Below are positions 41,894 to 44,554 of a DNA stretch of 44,554 bases, piece by piece. This stretch comes from Pacificibacter marinus (GTDB taxonomy: Bacteria > Pseudomonadota > Alphaproteobacteria > Rhodobacterales > Rhodobacteraceae). Position 1 is the stretch's first letter. Every line of letters starts with the position of its first letter. A program made the position numbers and the translations under genes. The DNA lies in contig NZ_JAHKPK010000028.1 of NCBI RefSeq assembly GCF_018860665.1, forward strand, positions 162,320-206,873, in the 5' to 3' direction. The notes under the pieces were generated by a model. It had not been told where the DNA came from and did not search any database. It worked only from the letters and a program-made list of their open reading frames with translations.

Positions 41894-42888
41894 CAGTCGG
41901 TCCCTATCCAATCATTAAAGTCCTGACGAGAGAGGTCAGTCGGCGTTGGCGTGCGGCCATTATCAACAACAGCAAGATCTTGCTGAAGGACCTGAAGCCG
42001 GACGCTTAATGTGGCACCATATCGCTGCGCCTCGTCTGCGCCGCCGATAAGACCCGCCACAGTTGCCGCAAGCCCCTCGACCCCTTCGGTGATACCCCTT
42101 TGAAAATCTTTGGCTAAGACGGCGAATGAGATCACGAATGGCAAGATAATGCCGGACATGAATAGCAAGACGACCTTATAGGGTTTGACCCGTTTCGTCG
42201 GGGTCAGTTGCCATAGCCCGTCCGGCGCGGCTGCCGCTGTTTTGGCGGCTTTTGCCTGCACTTGCGCATTGGATTTGGCGGCGCGCACAGCCGGTTGTTT
42301 TCGACGCGCCCGCGCAGCCTTGGGCGGCGTTGTCCTTTTCGGGGCGGGCGTGATCGTGGAGCGTGGCGCTGAGGGGAAATGCCCCTCCTCATATTGGAAC
42401 AACAGCTCCGGCTTCTTCAAAATATCGCCGGGGTTCAGCAACAGAGCAAGAACCTTGCCTGATGTCGGCACGCTGATGGCACTACGTTTGCCGTTCGCAT
42501 CCTCGAGGTAGACGATGCTGTCATCCGGTCCAATCCCGTCCCCAACGTCGACCAAATACCTTGTGACACGCATCGGATAGAGCTCCGCAACGGGTGGCGA
42601 CCTGACCAATATCTTGTTATCTGGCGCGCGCGGGGCGTCTTCGGGCACCGTTTCCAAATAGTCGAACAGTCCCGTCTGTTCATGCAAAACATCCCCTTCA
42701 TTCAACAGCTGTCTGAAAAACGTCCCAGTAGTCGGTGGCCCGATCCCCAGACGATTGCCGGACTTGTCTTGCAGGAGAACGACGGCAACACCGGGCCTGA
42801 GAACATCCTCAGGACCAATGAGAATTTCGAGAATCTGCATCGGATACAAGTCCGCATTGGCAGGTGAATTTATGAGAGTTCTATCCAT
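41893..42888 (-). CDS. membrane protein with two tandem lipoyl/biotinyl-like (barrel-sandwich) domains
   Basis: 331 residues. Two similar domains (about 5-80 and 95-168) have barrel-sandwich-hybrid patterns: LYPMQILEILIG...LLQDKSGNRLGIGPPTTG...LLNEGDVL, and LYPMRVTRYLVD...YLEDANGKRSAISVPTSG...LLNPGDIL. The first keeps a DK at the lipoyl-lysine place but with two extra residues before the glycine; the second lacks lysine there, so modification is doubtful and an HlyD-adaptor-like fold is more likely. An Ala/Pro/Lys/Arg-rich linker (172-222) leads to one transmembrane helix (~238-259) and a short C-terminal region. N-terminal domains are probably cytoplasmic. No ribosome site is evident before the ATG. 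It is coupled to the secreted protein gene. Function unknown. Confidence 0.75.
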   Translation of the reverse strand: MDRTLINSPANADLYPMQILEILIGPEDVLRPGVAVVLLQDKSGNRLGIGPPTTGTFFRQLLNEGDVLHEQTGLFDYLETVPEDAPRAPDNKILVRSPPVAELYPMRVTRYLVDVGDGIGPDDSIVYLEDANGKRSAISVPTSGKVLALLLNPGDILKKPELLFQYEEGHFPSAPRSTITPAPKRTTPPKAARARRKQPAVRAAKSNAQVQAKAAKTAAAAPDGLWQLTPTKRVKPYKVVLLFMSGIILPFVISFAVLAKDFQRGITEGVEGLAATVAGLIGGADEAQRYGATLSVRLQVLQQDLAVVDNGRTPTPTDLSRQDFNDWIGTD

Positions 42889-43134
42889 TAAAATTCATAG
42901 ACACTTAAGTCTCTCGCAATACTCTTTCAAAGAATTCACTTATCCTTTGAAATGCTGATGGCAAAAATACTGAGGCAAACGGTAGGGGAGCTCGACGTCG
43001 AAATCAAGACGCAGATGTTCCGACCTATGGATAATTAAGGACATGTTGATTAGTCGCGCATTTCCTAGGCGCCTAAAGTGGTCCTACATTTCTGGCCAGT
43101 TTTGCGGCTCAGCTAAGATGTAATCAGTTCAGTT

Positions 43135-43959
43135 TCATGCCGCCTTCTGGGATCGTTCTGTGCCAAAGATTGCGTTGTCTGGGGTTCGCTTGTCGAGAGC
43201 CGTGTGCGGTCGCTCAGAGTTGTAGAAGCTGATCCAGTCTTTAATCACCCGTTTGGCTTGGAAGCCATCCTGTAATTCGTGCAGGTAGACGGCCTCTTGC
43301 TTCAATGAACGCCACAGCCGTTCGATGAAGATGTTGTATCGCCCCCGCCCATCTATTACCGGCAGTGCATTGGCAAAGCCAATGTCACGAGAGGCATCGA
43401 TATTTTGACATCCGCGTCAGCCAAAGTGGTGATCCAGGCTGAACCTGTGAACCGCGATCCTTGATCCGTATTCACAATCTTCGGCTTGCCCATTGCCTGG
43501 CAGGGTATGCGAAGCATGCACGAGAAGGGTATTTTGCGATGGCCTCGTTTAAGGCGTCAACACAGAAGCTGGCGTCCACTCGACCATTGTCCTCGGACCA
43601 ATGGCGGACAAGGTCTCGTTGTTCGAGAGCCGCCATGCCAACACCTTGCGCGTGACCCAATCCATGATCGCGACCAGATACAAGAACCCACGGCGCACTG
43701 GAATGTAGGTGATGTCGCTGCACCCGCTGCCCAGCAGCACATGTTTACATGTGCGAGAGGGGAAGAACGGGTATTTGGTGAAGACCTGATCAATCTCATT
43801 CATAAGTTCCAGCGTCTCAGCATTCACACCAACCGGCGTATAATACAGCGACGACCGGCTGATCTTCAGCAACTTGCACTGTTTCGTCAAGCTCAGGTCT
43901 GTGCGGTCAGCGTTGATCAACGCCTTGCGTTCGGTCGGGCTCATCGCCTCTCGGGACAT
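43135..43959 (-). pseudogene. IS3-family OrfB (transposase), multiply broken
   Basis: In order on the minus strand: SREAMSPTERKALI, LTKQCKLLKISRSSLYY, then a deletion, CSDITYIPVRRGFLYLVAIM and DWVTRKVLAWRLSNN, then a frameshift with VDASFCVDALNEAIAKY, KIVNTDQGSRFTGSAW, another break, RGRYNIFIERLWRSLKQEA, and ISFYNSERPHTALDKRTPDN to the stop. The catalytic DDE order is retained but with an internal deletion near the HTH-catalytic junction and several frame changes. Inactive. Confidence 0.85.
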
Positions 43960-44265
43960 TGCTGCGCAATACCCTGCCGGTAATACTTCAGCCCTTGTGA
44001 CAAAAAATCGTTTTCGACCGCCAGCTTTCCGATCTTGGCATGAAGCTCTCTGACCTCAGCCTCGTTATCTTCGGCCCGCCGAACTTTATCGGAAAATACA
44101 CCGGCCAGCCCGTCGATCGCCTGTCGTTTCCACGTCGTCACCCGTGTTGCCGGTAATAGATGAACCTTGTGCTTGGCTACAATCACTTGCGCCGTCTTGT
44201 CTCCACGAAGCGCCTCAAGCGCCCCTTCATATAAAGCCGGATAATCCGTCAGCGCATCTCAGTTT
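43941..44265 (-). pseudogene. IS3-family OrfA, start lost
   Basis: Reads from about 44265 as ALYEGALEALRGDKTAQVIV, KHKVHLLPATRVTTWKRQAI, DGLAGVF and a C-terminal coiled coil EAEVRELHAKIGKLAVENDF, i.e. an IS3 OrfA HTH plus helix. The usual start is replaced by a stop-containing segment (MR, then TGA), so the frame is broken. It overlaps OrfB as in intact IS3 elements. Confidence 0.75.
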
Positions 44266-44528
44266 TAAAACGCTTCAGGTTTGTTTGTTTTTTCAGTTTC
44301 TCGGTTTTTGAAGGTTTTTTTAGTTTTTGGGTTTCGTCTTAAAAAGAACAAATAATTTTTTTCGGTTTTTTACAAACAGGCAGATGAGAGATTTTTTGGT
44401 TTTTTAAGTTTTAGAGCAGACAGATAAAATCCGGATTTTTTCCAGCTTTTTAATATTTGATTTTTTATAGCTATTTTTATGCATCAACAGTGAAGCAAAA
44501 TTTTTGATAAAGTTTTTCGACACGACAG
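44262..44528. other. T-rich, strand-asymmetric stretch; possible DNA-unwinding region
   Basis: On the plus strand this block is dominated by T runs of 4-7 bases separated by GG, CAG or CGG, unlike the coding DNA around it. Two loosely similar blocks recur (ACAGGCAGATGAGAGATTTTTT and AGACAGATAAAATCCGGATTTTTT). No gene, hairpin or transposase was recognised. Placed directly beside a DnaA box, it resembles an unwinding element. Confidence 0.45.
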
Positions 44529-44537
44529 TTATCCACA
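44529..44537 (+). promoter_or_regulatory. perfect DnaA box
   Basis: TTATCCACA, identical to the strongest E. coli DnaA-binding consensus, next to the T-rich stretch at 44262-44528 and 17 bases from the window end. A single box can occur by chance, but the context is origin-like. Further boxes beyond the window could not be seen. Confidence 0.5.
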
Positions 44538-44554
44538 ACATTCCGACATTCAGC

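Noticed and set aside
41893-42888. Reading the tandem-domain protein as a standard lipoylated or biotinylated carrier
   Set aside because: Only the first domain has lysine near the modification site and its spacing to the conserved glycine is two residues too long; the second lacks it.

Overview
The window looks like accessory chromosome or large-replicon DNA from a marine alphaproteobacterium, most likely Rhodobacteraceae (Roseobacter group). The reasons are the TRAP and ABC uptake systems of that style, tightly packed operons with ATGA/GTGA/TGATG overlaps, LacI- and LysR-controlled catabolic islands, and decayed insertion sequences between the islands. This assignment is inferred from gene content; no rRNA, tRNA or marker gene is present. 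I saw no CRISPR array and no prophage.

Layout. (1) 1-9088: a glucuronide utilisation island. A minus-strand operon (TRAP binding protein, fused TRAP permease, DUF2264 protein, AGE-family isomerase/epimerase, kduI cut by the window edge) faces a GH88 unsaturated glucuronyl hydrolase and a LacI-family regulator. A short palindrome with core GAAACTTTC recurs in the control regions and is the probable operator. (2) 9671-23436: a divergent catabolic island. The minus arm carries a TAT-exported NMT1/THI5-like binding protein, an ABC ATPase, a double-length fused permease, a Rieske oxygenase (alpha, beta), a SnoaL-like protein and an isopenicillin-N-synthase-like oxygenase. The plus arm carries two LysR regulators, a RidA-like protein, a creatininase-family amidohydrolase, a cytosine-deaminase-like amidohydrolase, an FAD-linked oxidase and a [2Fe-2S] ferredoxin. 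Together they read as uptake and oxidative/hydrolytic breakdown of a nitrogen-containing ring compound whose identity cannot be read from the sequence. (3) 23443-28932: a VTT-domain membrane protein, then a YnjF-YnjB-YnjC-YnjD-like set (CDP-alcohol phosphatidyltransferase plus ABC importer).

(4) 29032-31230: transposase debris flanking a BspA-like 25-residue-repeat protein. (5) 31399-40123: an operon of sulfatase, formylglycine-generating enzyme and a peptide/nickel-type ABC importer (two permeases, fused double ATPase, binding protein), with a divergent LysR. The sulfatase has no visible signal peptide, so import followed by cytoplasmic desulfation is the likely logic. (6) 40394-42888: a two-gene unit of unknown function: a membrane protein with two tandem lipoyl/biotinyl-like domains and a secreted protein. 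(7) 43135-44265: a decayed IS3-family element. (8) 44262-44554: a strikingly T-rich stretch ending in a perfect DnaA box, a possible replication origin cut by the window edge.

The least explained parts are the ring-catabolism island, the tandem lipoyl-like protein with its secreted partner, and the origin-like end.
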